Shown: in pieces, positions 1-8,628 of the stretch | Layout of the letters: every line of letters starts with the position of its first letter | How positions within the stretch are numbered: the stretch's first letter is position 1 | Source: a virus | DNA: 64,000 bases | IMG/VR virus record: IMGVR_UViG_3300020178_000002 | Coordinates: 186,001-250,000 of that record | Reading direction: 5' to 3' (one strand) | Program-made: the position numbers and the translations under genes | Notes under the pieces: model-generated | Seen by the model: the letters and a program-made list of their open reading frames with translations, nothing else | What the model was told of the DNA's origin: nothing | Database searches by the model: none

Positions 1-267
1 CAGGCACAGATAGCCCTGTCACATGATTCTTCTAGGACTACAAAACAATCTTACATAAACCCAGAAGTCATTCTTCACTTCTTAAGCACGGCAAACTTGA
101 AAGGGTCTTTAAAAGACACTATTCTAAAAGGAAAGACGAAACTACACTTTGATCCTCAAATGTTTTTAAGGCAGTCTCAAAGAGTAGCTTCGTCTTTTAA
201 ATTTTCTGGTGAAGTATCAGGGTTCACCCTACATAACATGGTAGAATTGTTAGAACACATTATTTAA
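1..267 (+). CDS. C-terminal end of an unknown protein (5' partial)
   Basis: The frame is open from the first base and stops at TAA 265-267, giving the last 88 residues of a protein whose start lies outside the window. I do not recognise a domain. The segment QRVASSFKFSG carries the RVAS tetrad that recurs in several other proteins of this window, often near a terminus. The next gene starts 10 bases downstream on the same strand, so the two are probably cotranscribed. Function unknown; that it is a real coding end is inferred from the open frame and spacing. Confidence 0.6.
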   Translation, partial: QAQIALSHDSSRTTKQSYINPEVILHFLSTANLKGSLKDTILKGKTKLHFDPQMFLRQSQRVASSFKFSGEVSGFTLHNMVELLEHII

Positions 268-277
268 GGGGTTTTTT

Positions 278-838
278 ATGAGTAATGACTTTGGTGGGGG
301 TAATGAAAGATCTCTCTATATTCCAATGAGTGAAATAGAGATGGAGTTTATCCATAGACTTGTAGAGGCAAAAGAAATCTATGTAGAGATACATGGCTGG
401 GGTCACATCAACCAACCAACTATTACCTTTGGAGATAAGAATCTTCATGTTGGTTTTAAGATGTTCTTTGACAGACCAAACTTTCCAATGCCTGTTTACT
501 TCTTTGATATGGAACTTAAGACTAGATCAAACATTACTCTTTTTAGGGAGAAGATGTCTGCCATGTATGGGGGAGAGCCTTTGAGTGTAATGGAGGGCTT
601 AGAGCTTGATATGGTCTGGGATATATCTATCAAATACATAGACCCTAAACTAATAAAAGCCTTGATGCCAAACACTTTAGGTTTAACAACAAGGCTTCAA
701 GATACTGCCACTCATGATATTACAGTGACAGGTAATATGTCTCTGAATCGAGACTTAAAAGAAAAGGCTTACCATTTAGATCAAATGGAAAAACTAATAA
801 AGGCCGATAACATGCGAAAGATAAAGACTAACTCTTAA
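278..838 (+). CDS. Hypothetical protein, 186 aa
   Basis: The ATG follows an AAGGGG ribosome binding site six bases upstream. The protein has no signal peptide or membrane segment and I recognise no domain. It begins with a Gly-rich stretch (SNDFGGGNE), has an acidic middle (residues 105-115) and a basic C-terminus. Its last bases overlap the convergent SNF2 helicase gene by 11 bases. It follows another plus-strand gene closely, suggesting one transcript that enters from the left. No function is proposed. Confidence 0.65.
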   Translation: MSNDFGGGNERSLYIPMSEIEMEFIHRLVEAKEIYVEIHGWGHINQPTITFGDKNLHVGFKMFFDRPNFPMPVYFFDMELKTRSNITLFREKMSAMYGGEPLSVMEGLELDMVWDISIKYIDPKLIKALMPNTLGLTTRLQDTATHDITVTGNMSLNRDLKEKAYHLDQMEKLIKADNMRKIKTNS

Positions 839-3017
839 AGAGACTTGGATAGTACAGTACTAACTGTCTCCCATACTTTCTTAGGGTAGACCAAACATAC
901 TTTTGAAGATCCACATCGTTTTCAAGTAGTCCACTAATACGAATATGTCTCATATTGTGAGAGTCTGGCTTATTGAAACCAACATTATCTTTCAAGGAAG
1001 CACCATCGCAACGCTCTAGCATTAGATTTAATGCGTCAAAAATATCTTGAGCTTGCTGAGAGTCTGGTGTAGGCAATAGCTTCGAATCGCCAAGAGATTT
1101 CTTAATAGATTTAACTTTCAATGAAGCTTGAGCTTTCATGAGCTTATCAGAAGCTCTTTTAATTGCTTTTTCTCGAGCTTTCATTCTAGCTTCTCTATCT
1201 AAAACACTCTCTTCTTTGATTTGAGAACTAAGGCCATTCTGGTTGCTATTTGGTGTATATTCAATAGAGCCTTCTGCATCAATTGCAGCGTGGATCATTT
1301 TAGCCTTACTATCTAAGATGTTGTATAAGTGAACATCAAGAGAGCAGTTGCTTACTAATCTGATATATTGAAGATTAGAAGCAGTCTGACCGATACGACA
1401 AATTCGATCTTCAGCTTGTAGATTAAGAGCAGGATTCCACTCTAGGTCTACAAAAATCATCTTACTTGCATTTGTAAGAGTAAGACCAACACCACCAGCT
1501 TTGATTGTTAAGGCAATGCCTTTTAGAAATCCATCTTGAAATTTATGAACAAGGTTATTTCTTTCTACAAGACTAGTATCAGATGTAATCACACCCCATC
1601 CATCTCTGACAGAAAGAGCTTCTACAGGTGCTTTATGTGCAGAGAAAACAACTAGAGGTTCATCAGCTTCTTCAAAACTCTCAACAAGATTTAACAAAGC
1701 TGGGATCTTATCTTTAGCAAGCTTTGCCCTTGCTTCTGAGAACTCTTGGAAGTCTGGCAAGCTATCTTGGACTCGAACATCTTTAATCTTCTCATATGCA
1801 ATCTCTAGCATCTGGAAAAGACTTTGATCTTTCACTTCTACAAGCATATCTTGATATTGCTTAGGTGGCAAGTCAGTTAAAACATCAGACTTGAGTCTGC
1901 GTTTCATAACTTTCTTTAACAATAAAGGAACTTCATTAGTAGGTGTTCCAAATTTCCAGCCATACATTCCTTTAGAAGCATTCATGCTAGAGGTGAAGTG
2001 ATTCCAGCTTGTAAAGACCTCTCTTTCCATATCGAAAGAGCTTAGAATACCCCATAGATCCATACCCTTTGATAAGATTGGAGTACCTGTCATTGCCCAA
2101 ACTTTACCACATAGCTTTGATAGCACTTTTGTTCTTTGGCTTTTCTTTGCCTTTGGGTTTTTACAAACATGTGCTTCATCAGCAATGAGGATTGTTTCTT
2201 TCAAGAGAGGCTTCCATGCCTCTGGGCAATTACTTGAATTACCATACTTATCAAGAGGGTCAAATACTTGTGGTAAGATGTCGTAGTTGAGGATAACAAC
2301 CTCACCTTTATCAGGTGGGAAGAATGAGTTCTTCCCATTACAAGTGACAGAAACTAAATCTGGTCGCCATTGTCTTACTTCCTTAGCTACATTAGCTTTA
2401 AGGGTAGCAGGGCAAAGGAATATTGCTCTAGCATCCTTTGGTAGAGCTAAAATAGACTGCATTGTCTTACCCAAGCCCATATCATCTCCAAGAAGTGCCT
2501 TTTTCTTTCCAGCAAGAAACTCAATACCCTCAAGTTGGTAAGGGTAAGCACCTACTGATTGTGCATTATCAATAGTGTCTTGGTAGTCTGGGCTTACGCT
2601 AACTTGATCAAAGCCCTCTGGCATCTTCAAGTTTAGCTTCTTGCAAGACTCTACTACAATCTTTCGATCTTCAGGCTCAATAGAAACAGACCAGATTTTA
2701 GTATCTGGATTAAACTTAGCACCTGGAATTGTTCTAATTACAGGGATTGCATCCCAATCCACAGGGTTGATTAAGATATTACCCTCTGGAGTAATCTCTC
2801 TTTTTGGCTCTAAAAACTCTCTAAGCCCTTCAACCATGTCTACACAAATACTGCTGCTACATACAGCTTTATAACCTTCGTTGAAGTACTTGTATGCAAA
2901 TCCTTGGCCTTCGGCAAGTGGTGTCTTACATTTCGCACAAAAAGAGTTGTACTTATTCAGAAAAGCCTTTTCTAATTTTCCATTCTGAGAAACATTTTGT
3001 GATCCCCATTTAAACAT
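828..3017 (-). CDS. SNF2-family DNA helicase/translocase, 729 aa
   Basis: A superfamily 2 ATPase of the SNF2/SMARCAL1 type. Seen: an N-terminal Cys pair (CAKC, residues 27-30) with two later Cys (53, 58) that could hold zinc; a HARP-like segment (about 85-135); Walker A GDDMGLGKT (177-185); DEAH (280-283); motif III MTGTP (309-313); and a C-terminal helicase lobe with AGGVGLTLT and the arginine-finger motif DRICRIGQ. All motifs are intact, so the enzyme should hydrolyse ATP and move on duplex or branched DNA. Family knowledge suggests fork remodelling, branch migration or annealing, as for phage SNF2 proteins such as T4 UvsW (an analogy of role only). It ends the long leftward gene block and overlaps the convergent gene at 838. 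Confidence 0.95.
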   Translation of the reverse strand: MFKWGSQNVSQNGKLEKAFLNKYNSFCAKCKTPLAEGQGFAYKYFNEGYKAVCSSSICVDMVEGLREFLEPKREITPEGNILINPVDWDAIPVIRTIPGAKFNPDTKIWSVSIEPEDRKIVVESCKKLNLKMPEGFDQVSVSPDYQDTIDNAQSVGAYPYQLEGIEFLAGKKKALLGDDMGLGKTMQSILALPKDARAIFLCPATLKANVAKEVRQWRPDLVSVTCNGKNSFFPPDKGEVVILNYDILPQVFDPLDKYGNSSNCPEAWKPLLKETILIADEAHVCKNPKAKKSQRTKVLSKLCGKVWAMTGTPILSKGMDLWGILSSFDMEREVFTSWNHFTSSMNASKGMYGWKFGTPTNEVPLLLKKVMKRRLKSDVLTDLPPKQYQDMLVEVKDQSLFQMLEIAYEKIKDVRVQDSLPDFQEFSEARAKLAKDKIPALLNLVESFEEADEPLVVFSAHKAPVEALSVRDGWGVITSDTSLVERNNLVHKFQDGFLKGIALTIKAGGVGLTLTNASKMIFVDLEWNPALNLQAEDRICRIGQTASNLQYIRLVSNCSLDVHLYNILDSKAKMIHAAIDAEGSIEYTPNSNQNGLSSQIKEESVLDREARMKAREKAIKRASDKLMKAQASLKVKSIKKSLGDSKLLPTPDSQQAQDIFDALNLMLERCDGASLKDNVGFNKPDSHNMRHIRISGLLENDVDLQKYVWSTLRKYGRQLVLYYPSLFKS

Positions 3018-3087
3018 AACATACCTCTTTCTAATAACTCGTAATATATACTAGTATTATCGAAAGAAGCTAAGGGGGGGCATATAT

Positions 3088-4722
3088 TTATAGTCTTAAG
3101 AACCTTTTCCATCCACCCATTGCTTTTTCAGAACCGACAACAAGAAGGGAGATCAGCCAAGCAACCAGCATCGCTTGATACTGACCTGCTGTGAGGTAAT
3201 CTTTAAAAGTAAATAAAGCAAACAGAGAACCTAGTGTGCTGTGGTCAAAGAACATGAAAACTGTTTTAACCAAAAGCTTTGCTTTACTCGCACTTAGTTT
3301 TAATAGGCGAACCATTGTTTTTACAAATGTAGCTTCTGCTTTTTCATAATCTAAAGGGGTCTCTCCTATAATCCTTTGTAATCTCCCCCCATGAAAGAAC
3401 ATCCATTCATCAATAGTAAAGATCAAATCCTTGTAGTAGTTCTCTGGGCTTGTTTTAACTTCTTCCGCTTTAGCTTTCTTCTTTGCCCATGTCATCAAAC
3501 TATTCAAAGTATATTTTCTGCCGTTCTCATTTCGAATTGTAATATTTGATTTTAGTTTTTTACAGGCAGTGAATCTCACAAGCGTTAAGTTGTACCTTTC
3601 CAGATCTTTAGCTAGAGCTTCTTCTGCTTTGTCGAAAGCAATATCTTTCCAATAGTCAAGTTTAGTTTCTAATCCCTTTCTCATCTTTTCTTTATCTGCA
3701 GCAGGGATTTCTTTTTTCTCAAGCTTCTTAAGAAGTTCCATAAGGTAATCAGATTTATTAAAGAGAGCAGAGATTGTAGCATTGTTCAATAAAGATGCTT
3801 CTCTTACATTTGAAGGTATTGGCATTGGGTTGAACTTTGAAGCTAATTCAACCATCTCCCTATCTTCATGGACTAACCTTTGCCTATACCAATCACCACC
3901 CATAGTAATGAGAGCATAATTGGTTCTATCAAGATTTCTTTCTAACTTAGCTAAGTTCTTTGGCAGGGCTTGTAAGTTATCACCGATGTGCTTATAGACT
4001 TCTTCCCTCAAAGGAGATTTCTCTAGTGAGCTAAGAAGCTGGTTGACAGTTAATCTGATAATGTGTGCTTCAACCCTAGCTTGAGAGACACCACTTGATA
4101 AGATTGACCAGCTAGCTTGGCTTGAACCAACTCTCTTAAGTCTTTGTAAATCACTTTGGGCAGACTCCCAGAAAAGGTTCGGAGCTTCCATTGTCTTGAA
4201 AAAAAGAAAAAAGAATCCAGACCCGAAGATCTTTAAGCCAATCTTTAATAGGAGAGCACCTACTTTCCCATACCTCTTAAGCTTGTTTTTCACATATCGA
4301 ATCTCTGACCCTTTCTGTGGGTATTTAGGTTCTTCACCTAAGAGAGACTGCAAAAAGCTACCATGCTTAATCATCCATGCGTCAAAAATATCATAGAGAT
4401 CCTCAGCCCACTCTTTTGCATCTTCATCATTTCCAGGTGCAGAGAAGTTAGTTTCATGTCTATATAAGAATGTTTGTATTGAAAATACTTCACCAGTTAA
4501 GAAGGGAAAGTCACTCTGATCCGCATAGGGTACAAAGAAAGGCTTTTTTAGCCTTAGCTTTATATTCCAGAGCAAGCTCTTTTTCAGATCAAAACTAACT
4601 AAATCTATACCTAAGGGCTTTAACGCTTTCTTCAAATCTTCCTTAGCAATTTGGATTTCAGAAGCTTTCAACTTCTTCATTTCTTCTAGTATCTTCTTTG
4701 CTTTCTCGATTTCAGTGTTCAT
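3088..4722 (-). CDS. Large membrane-associated protein with an internal duplication
   Basis: I chose the ATG at 4722 because AGGAG lies five bases upstream; a GTG at 4737 would add five residues. Not recognised. Two related blocks can be seen: near residues 105-160 (DLYDIFDAWMIKHG, LQSLLGEEP, then a basic stretch and a hydrophobic segment) and near 440-510 (DLIFTIDEWMFFHG, LQRIIGETP, again followed by basic and hydrophobic stretches). Hydrophobic segments lie near 150-170 (GSGFFFLFF) and in the last 60 residues (two likely membrane spans). The middle is helical and charged. It follows the outer-membrane barrel gene by overlap, so both are probably made together. A virion or envelope role is plausible but inferred. 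Confidence 0.75.
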   Translation of the reverse strand: MNTEIEKAKKILEEMKKLKASEIQIAKEDLKKALKPLGIDLVSFDLKKSLLWNIKLRLKKPFFVPYADQSDFPFLTGEVFSIQTFLYRHETNFSAPGNDEDAKEWAEDLYDIFDAWMIKHGSFLQSLLGEEPKYPQKGSEIRYVKNKLKRYGKVGALLLKIGLKIFGSGFFFLFFKTMEAPNLFWESAQSDLQRLKRVGSSQASWSILSSGVSQARVEAHIIRLTVNQLLSSLEKSPLREEVYKHIGDNLQALPKNLAKLERNLDRTNYALITMGGDWYRQRLVHEDREMVELASKFNPMPIPSNVREASLLNNATISALFNKSDYLMELLKKLEKKEIPAADKEKMRKGLETKLDYWKDIAFDKAEEALAKDLERYNLTLVRFTACKKLKSNITIRNENGRKYTLNSLMTWAKKKAKAEEVKTSPENYYKDLIFTIDEWMFFHGGRLQRIIGETPLDYEKAEATFVKTMVRLLKLSASKAKLLVKTVFMFFDHSTLGSLFALFTFKDYLTAGQYQAMLVAWLISLLVVGSEKAMGGWKRFLRL

Positions 4723-4730
4723 AATAACTC

Positions 4731-5465
4731 CTACCACTTAATCTTGAACTTGATTTTTATTTGAGTGTCTTCACTGACGACACTTTCGGGAGGTCGAGTA
4801 TCGAAGTTATAGTTCAGCTCATTTACTACTGAAAATACCTTATTGATCTTGAACTCAATAGACCCTGTAGTCAGTATTCTGTAGTCTGAAAAGTTGTTAA
4901 ACAAAGGCTGATAATAGGTGATAATCTGACCTTTGATGTGATCATCCCAACTTTTTCCAATCTTCAAATAAGAAGTCCCTCTCGGGTTTAAAGATTTTTT
5001 ATTTGAACCTTTAATCTTCTCATAATCAGACATTCCCCCTATGCCCACAGCTATTAATTCTTTCAAGAAAGTAAATCTTAAACCACAACCTGTGAGCTGT
5101 CTCAAAGTAAGGAGTTTAAAATCATCTTTCTGGAATTGAGTGAATACCTCTGTTCCTAAATTACTCCACCACATTGCTGTCCATCTTAAGTGAGAATAAG
5201 ACTCGTTTTGAAAGGTACTCTCTTGGTTTTCACCATGAGAAGTAGAGCCTATAATCAAACCATGATGGATATCTCCTACAAAGTCTAACCTAAGACCTGC
5301 TTGGTATTGAAAGACACTTACGTTCCCTCTTTGAAGGAAGAGACTAGATTCCACAGACCCATGAGATCCTTTAGGTTTAGAACCTCGATCACTTTCAATA
5401 TTAACGACCTGCCCATAAGAATATAAAGGCAGAGAAAGTAAGATAGACAGCAACAAGTTTCTCAT
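4731..5465 (-). CDS. DUF481-like outer-membrane beta-barrel protein with signal peptide
   Basis: Residues 1-19 form a clear Sec signal peptide (MRNLLLSILLSLPLYSYG) with probable cleavage before QVV. The mature part of about 225 residues alternates polar and aromatic residues as in transmembrane beta strands, and ends with strands containing VVNELNYNFDTRPP and a final aromatic Trp, a usual barrel end. The ending (a strand, then D-x-R-P-P, then a threonine-rich hairpin and last strand) resembles the DUF481/YdiY family of Gram-negative outer-membrane proteins, from memory. It overlaps both neighbours (5462 and 4731), so it belongs to the same transcript as virion-like genes. Possible roles are changing the host outer membrane, blocking superinfection or helping release; these are inference. 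Confidence 0.75.
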   Translation of the reverse strand: MRNLLLSILLSLPLYSYGQVVNIESDRGSKPKGSHGSVESSLFLQRGNVSVFQYQAGLRLDFVGDIHHGLIIGSTSHGENQESTFQNESYSHLRWTAMWWSNLGTEVFTQFQKDDFKLLTLRQLTGCGLRFTFLKELIAVGIGGMSDYEKIKGSNKKSLNPRGTSYLKIGKSWDDHIKGQIITYYQPLFNNFSDYRILTTGSIEFKINKVFSVVNELNYNFDTRPPESVVSEDTQIKIKFKIKW

Positions 5466-5944
5466 AGCAAATCTACTTCAACTACAGGAGGGTGGTTTTC
5501 TAAAAGTAGCTTTGCAAAAGGACATCTTTTTCTTTTAGCATAGGCTTTCAAAAAAGGAAGATGTTCTCTATCTCTTGTGTGTAAAGAGTGTGCAATCTCT
5601 CCAGCATATAAAATGAGGTCTGAAATTGACTTGTGACAAGCTTTTACACAAGAAGGTTTATATCCCATAGGTCCTTTCAAAACCCTAACAGGGGCTTTAT
5701 TTATGAGACATTGACCAGAGAGTGCTTTTGCAGCAGGACATCTACTAACATTCCCTCTCATGGCAAGATAAGAACCAGATTCTTGGTGCTTATTCTCTAG
5801 AGACCTAGACATAGACTCAGTTTTCTTCTGCAACTTGCGTATTGCAGATTCGACATCTCTTTGCACAGCTTTACTAAAACCAAACATTCCAGAGGCTGCT
5901 TGCTTTTCCATGTGTAGAGAGGCAACTCTTTGAATACGATTCAT
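5462..5944 (-). CDS. Cysteine-containing protein with N-terminal RVAS tag
   Basis: The ATG at 5944 overlaps the stop of the upstream gene (TAATG) and has AAGG upstream; a GTG at 5953 is the alternative. The N-terminus MNRIQRVASLHMEKQAA matches the short RVAS tag on several window proteins. The rest is helical and basic, with Cys at CPAAKALSGQC, CVKAC and CPFAK, which could bind metal if it folds in the cytoplasm. No family is recognised. The overlap with genes on both sides suggests coordinated translation with the barrel protein and the His-rich protein. Confidence 0.7.
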   Translation of the reverse strand: MNRIQRVASLHMEKQAASGMFGFSKAVQRDVESAIRKLQKKTESMSRSLENKHQESGSYLAMRGNVSRCPAAKALSGQCLINKAPVRVLKGPMGYKPSCVKACHKSISDLILYAGEIAHSLHTRDREHLPFLKAYAKRKRCPFAKLLLENHPPVVEVDLL

Positions 5945-6897
5945 TATAGCCACCTTGCTTTCTTTTTTTTAACAAAGCGACCTTTGGCCATACCATCTTG
6001 AAGATTATGCTCCTGGATGTTCTGATTTAATCTGGCTGGGTTGAGTTTGCCTTTATTATATGCACCCTCATAGTAAGCCATTTCAGGATGTTTCTCTAAG
6101 TGATCTTCCCATTCTTTTTTAGTCCACTTACGACCAGCCATTCTTTCCTCTTCTTCTGAAAAGAGGTCGAATGCAGACTTGTGCTTTTCTTTAACATCTT
6201 TATACTTTTCAGTATTGGCATCAAAGATTTCTGCGTCTTCTGGATTTTCCTCTTTCCACTTTAACCACTCTTTTCTTCCTTTAGGACCTTCATGGAAGCG
6301 ATTGGTCTTGTAGAACTCAGAAAAGTGTTCATCAGCAAAGCGATGTGACCCTTCATGGAAACCATCTTCGTGGTGATGATGGTGATCATGATGGTGGTCG
6401 TGATGGTCATCATGATGGTGTGTTTTATGAGTATCTCTATACCCAAAGTATCTCGCAACATCAGTAAGAGCAGCGTGTGCGTGAGAGATTTTGTCTTCTA
6501 CCCAATCATCTAAGTGGGGAGAATCTTCCATCATCTCCATCAACATATCAAGTTGGTCATGCATCTCCCTAAGATTTTGCCTACTCATGTAAGAGTGGTC
6601 ATGCTCATCATGTCCAGCATATTTCGAAAGATCACTATCTTCTGCCCAGAAGTGATCTTCGCCATCATATAAAAGGTAAGATGCATTTTTCTTGTTAATG
6701 CCCTCAACTAAACAAGAGCTGTCACCATAGCTAACAACATCTCCTTCAGAAAAAGCCATTCTTGAGGGGAGTGTGCTGTCCTCATAGTCTTCTTCTAAGT
6801 AATCATCTTCAATCAGCTCATCCTCAGCGAGGAAGTCAGCAGCTCTTTTATCGTGAAAGTATTCTCTTTCAATTTGGTCAAAAATATCATCTCTCAT
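5944..6897 (-). CDS. His-rich virion-type protein
   Basis: A 317-residue acidic protein. Residues 157-184 contain a dense histidine run (HHHDDHHDHHH and more) that should bind divalent metal. Just before it, DQLDMLMEMMEDSPHLDDWV and the following DKISHAHAALTDV match, from memory, a short helical module (WVEDKI) seen in structural proteins of large marine and T4-like phages. Residues 45-95 look like a small beta domain (EGDVVSYGDSSCLVEG). The C-terminus is strongly basic. SD AAGGAG precedes the ATG. It begins a transcript that continues into the RVAS-tagged and barrel genes. Role inferred as virion-associated. Confidence 0.75.
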   Translation of the reverse strand: MRDDIFDQIEREYFHDKRAADFLAEDELIEDDYLEEDYEDSTLPSRMAFSEGDVVSYGDSSCLVEGINKKNASYLLYDGEDHFWAEDSDLSKYAGHDEHDHSYMSRQNLREMHDQLDMLMEMMEDSPHLDDWVEDKISHAHAALTDVARYFGYRDTHKTHHHDDHHDHHHDHHHHHEDGFHEGSHRFADEHFSEFYKTNRFHEGPKGRKEWLKWKEENPEDAEIFDANTEKYKDVKEKHKSAFDLFSEEEERMAGRKWTKKEWEDHLEKHPEMAYYEGAYNKGKLNPARLNQNIQEHNLQDGMAKGRFVKKKKARWL

Positions 6898-6930
6898 AAT
6901 TCACTCCTTAATATTAAGTGACTATGTAGA

Positions 6931-6950
6931 GATATAAACAAACTATAATC
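6931..6950 (-). promoter_or_regulatory. Candidate promoter of the His-rich/barrel operon
   Basis: On the minus strand this reads GATTATAGTTTGTTTATATC, about 35-55 bases before the start at 6897. Similar TAGT-Y-T-N-TTTATA strings precede several other leftward genes (see 13561, 43207, 47089). Function is inferred from recurrence and position only. Confidence 0.35.
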
Positions 6951-7227
6951 AGAGAATTAAAGATCTAGGTTTCTGTTCTTTGACCAGATTTAAGATTTCT
7001 TCTAGGGATTCGGATTCTATTACAGAAGAACCATCAGACCTTAAGATATAGGTTTTGGTTTTCGGAGAGTAAGAAATACAAAGATCTATCTCTTTCTCTG
7101 TTTCGGTTATCTTTTGAAACATGAATAGGAATTCACCAAAGAAAGCTTCACCAGAAGAGACTACCTTATATTTTGCAGTGTTCTCGGACAAGAACTTTCT
7201 AATTTTGAAATCTATCTCTGGAAACAT
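6949..7227 (-). CDS. Hypothetical protein, 92 aa
   Basis: Small soluble protein of mixed alpha/beta character (FKIRKFLSENTAKYKVV, then a probable beta meander ending in a helix EEILNLVKEQK). No recognised family. It stands alone, with about 70 bases on either side. Composition is typical of the neighbouring genes. Function unknown. Confidence 0.6.
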   Translation of the reverse strand: MFPEIDFKIRKFLSENTAKYKVVSSGEAFFGEFLFMFQKITETEKEIDLCISYSPKTKTYILRSDGSSVIESESLEEILNLVKEQKPRSLIL

Positions 7228-7300
7228 AACTAAAGACCATATGTTAAAACCTATTTCTTTAACATATGACCTAAAGGAAAGGGTCTGTCAAATATTTTTA

Positions 7301-7519
7301 TTAAAGACCCATCTCTACTTCCATGATCATACATTCTATTCTTCTGATCTCTTCATCTATCAAGCCTAATTTAAGGGTTTCCATGATATGCTGTTTGTTT
7401 GGTCTCTTATTCGAACCAATCATCTCATAGTATTCCTTATACAGGTTAAAAAGTTTAACTGCTTTAGATTGGGCATTGATGTATCTTGAACATACTTTCT
7501 TAGCTAGTTTATTTACCAT
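7301..7519 (-). CDS. Small basic helical protein, 72 aa
   Basis: I chose the ATG at 7519 because AAGGAA lies seven bases upstream and it abuts the preceding stop at 7521; a longer frame reaches 7552 inside the upstream gene. The N-terminus MVNKLAKKVCSRYINAQSKA resembles the RVASRYLR-type tag (VCSRYI). The rest is predicted helical, ending in an acidic amphipathic helix. Unknown function. Probably translated by coupling with the gene above it. Confidence 0.6.
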   Translation of the reverse strand: MVNKLAKKVCSRYINAQSKAVKLFNLYKEYYEMIGSNKRPNKQHIMETLKLGLIDEEIRRIECMIMEVEMGL

Positions 7520-7520
7520 T

Positions 7521-7937
7521 TTAAAATTCCTTATCAAAAATAGGTCGGACATTAGGTCTGGGGTATTTTAGTTTGATCTCTGCCTTCACAGGAAGGTAGT
7601 CTCCTACAGAGAGTTTATCGAAAAGAAGGTATGCCCTGTTATATTCTTCGTAAAACCATTTTTGGATTTTCTTTTTCCCTCTGACTTCACTTACAACAAC
7701 AGACACAAGTGTTTCATCATCATGTATAAAATAAACGAATCCCCCAGCCTCTCCTCTTTTGACACCATTTATAAGAGGCTCTATTAAACCCACTGTTTTG
7801 AAATCAAGCATAAGACCATCCCAATTTTTAGATTGGGGTTTTTTTGCCAAAGCTCTCGCCTTGTCTTTAGCCCTACTATTTGATTGTCTCTCAAGACTAG
7901 CAACTCTAATTTCGAGATTCTTTAATATTTCTCTCAT
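7521..7937 (-). CDS. Hypothetical protein with N-terminal LExRVASLER tag
   Basis: Starts MREILKNLEIRVASLERQS, the N-terminal helical tag found on unrelated proteins at 27293, 39808, 42144, 42613 and 45908. After a basic linker (about residues 20-38) comes a compact alpha/beta domain with many beta strands (FVYFIHDDETLVSVVVSEV). No family recognised. ATG overlaps the previous stop (ATGA), so it is translationally coupled to the membrane protein at 7934-8278. The tag may target it to the virion; the role of the domain is unknown. Confidence 0.7.
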   Translation of the reverse strand: MREILKNLEIRVASLERQSNSRAKDKARALAKKPQSKNWDGLMLDFKTVGLIEPLINGVKRGEAGGFVYFIHDDETLVSVVVSEVRGKKKIQKWFYEEYNRAYLLFDKLSVGDYLPVKAEIKLKYPRPNVRPIFDKEF

Positions 7938-8278
7938 AATGTACCATCAAAGTCTTCATCTGGCTCTGGTTGACCTAAAGGTTTGGTTGGACTTTTAGGT
8001 GCAGGTGGTTTACCTCCACTGTTTTGCTCAAGAGCTGTTGTTGCTACATGAGTGTATTTGTCTAATGCTGCTTGACCTAATATATAGCCAATCTGTATGA
8101 AGCCACTTGTGACTATCATGGTAACTAGAACCATAAAGGCATAATGGTCAATTTGGGTTTTATATTCCCAGACAACATAAAACATGAGGATCTTCCAACC
8201 GATGTCTGCAATCAGATAGGCTAGGAACTTCTTGCTTTTAAGGGGGAGCTTCATTACATCTTCAACTTCTTTATTCAT
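7934..8278 (-). CDS. Small membrane protein with two likely transmembrane segments
   Basis: Two hydrophobic stretches (about residues 13-35, FLAYLIADIGWKILMFYVVW, and 47-67, FMVLVTMIVTSGFIQIGYIL) are separated by a short charged loop, followed by a proline-rich acidic tail (KPPAPKSPTKPLGQPEPDED). This topology would put both ends on one side of the inner membrane. It sits in an overlapping chain of three genes (7934-9088) that all look membrane-linked. A holin-like or envelope role is possible, but nothing in the sequence proves it and no lysis enzyme is nearby. Confidence 0.7.
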   Translation of the reverse strand: MNKEVEDVMKLPLKSKKFLAYLIADIGWKILMFYVVWEYKTQIDHYAFMVLVTMIVTSGFIQIGYILGQAALDKYTHVATTALEQNSGGKPPAPKSPTKPLGQPEPDEDFDGTL

Positions 8279-8628
8279 AATCTCACCTTCAACTTAGATT
8301 TAGGGTTGCTTTGGTTTGCTTGCTGGTTAATTAAGTTTCGATTAGGGTTTCGAATTGCCAGCTTGTTCATAGATTTTTGGAAGTCATCTTCAACAGCTTG
8401 GTCATACTTTTGAGGTGCTCTGCTGAATGCATATATTTCATTCAGCCTTTCCTGCTCAAGTTCAGTCATTGAGGGCAAGAGAGCTAAGAAATCATCTCTT
8501 GCTTTCTGGTTACCATCAGAAAGAAATTCCATGATGAGGTATGCAGGCAATATAGGAGGGTTATCAGGGTCTCCCTCTATACCCTTAAGGGTATTAACCC
8601 CTGTTTTTCTTATCCAATAATTCATCAC
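8275..8628 (-). CDS. Hypothetical protein, 117 aa
   Basis: Overlaps both neighbours: 35 bases with the upstream coiled-coil membrane gene and ATGA with the downstream one. The protein is mostly helical (AYLIMEFLSDGNQKARDDFL; MTELEQERLNEIYAFSR) with a disordered Asn/Gln-rich basic tail. No domain recognised. Tight overlap suggests it works with, or in fixed ratio to, the adjacent membrane proteins. Confidence 0.65.
   Translation of the reverse strand: MMNYWIRKTGVNTLKGIEGDPDNPPILPAYLIMEFLSDGNQKARDDFLALLPSMTELEQERLNEIYAFSRAPQKYDQAVEDDFQKSMNKLAIRNPNRNLINQQANQSNPKSKLKVRL

Noticed and set aside
3060-3090. Plus-strand TATATTTATAGTC near 3083 as a late promoter
   Set aside because: Does not align with the recurrent element, and lies just after a minus-strand stop.
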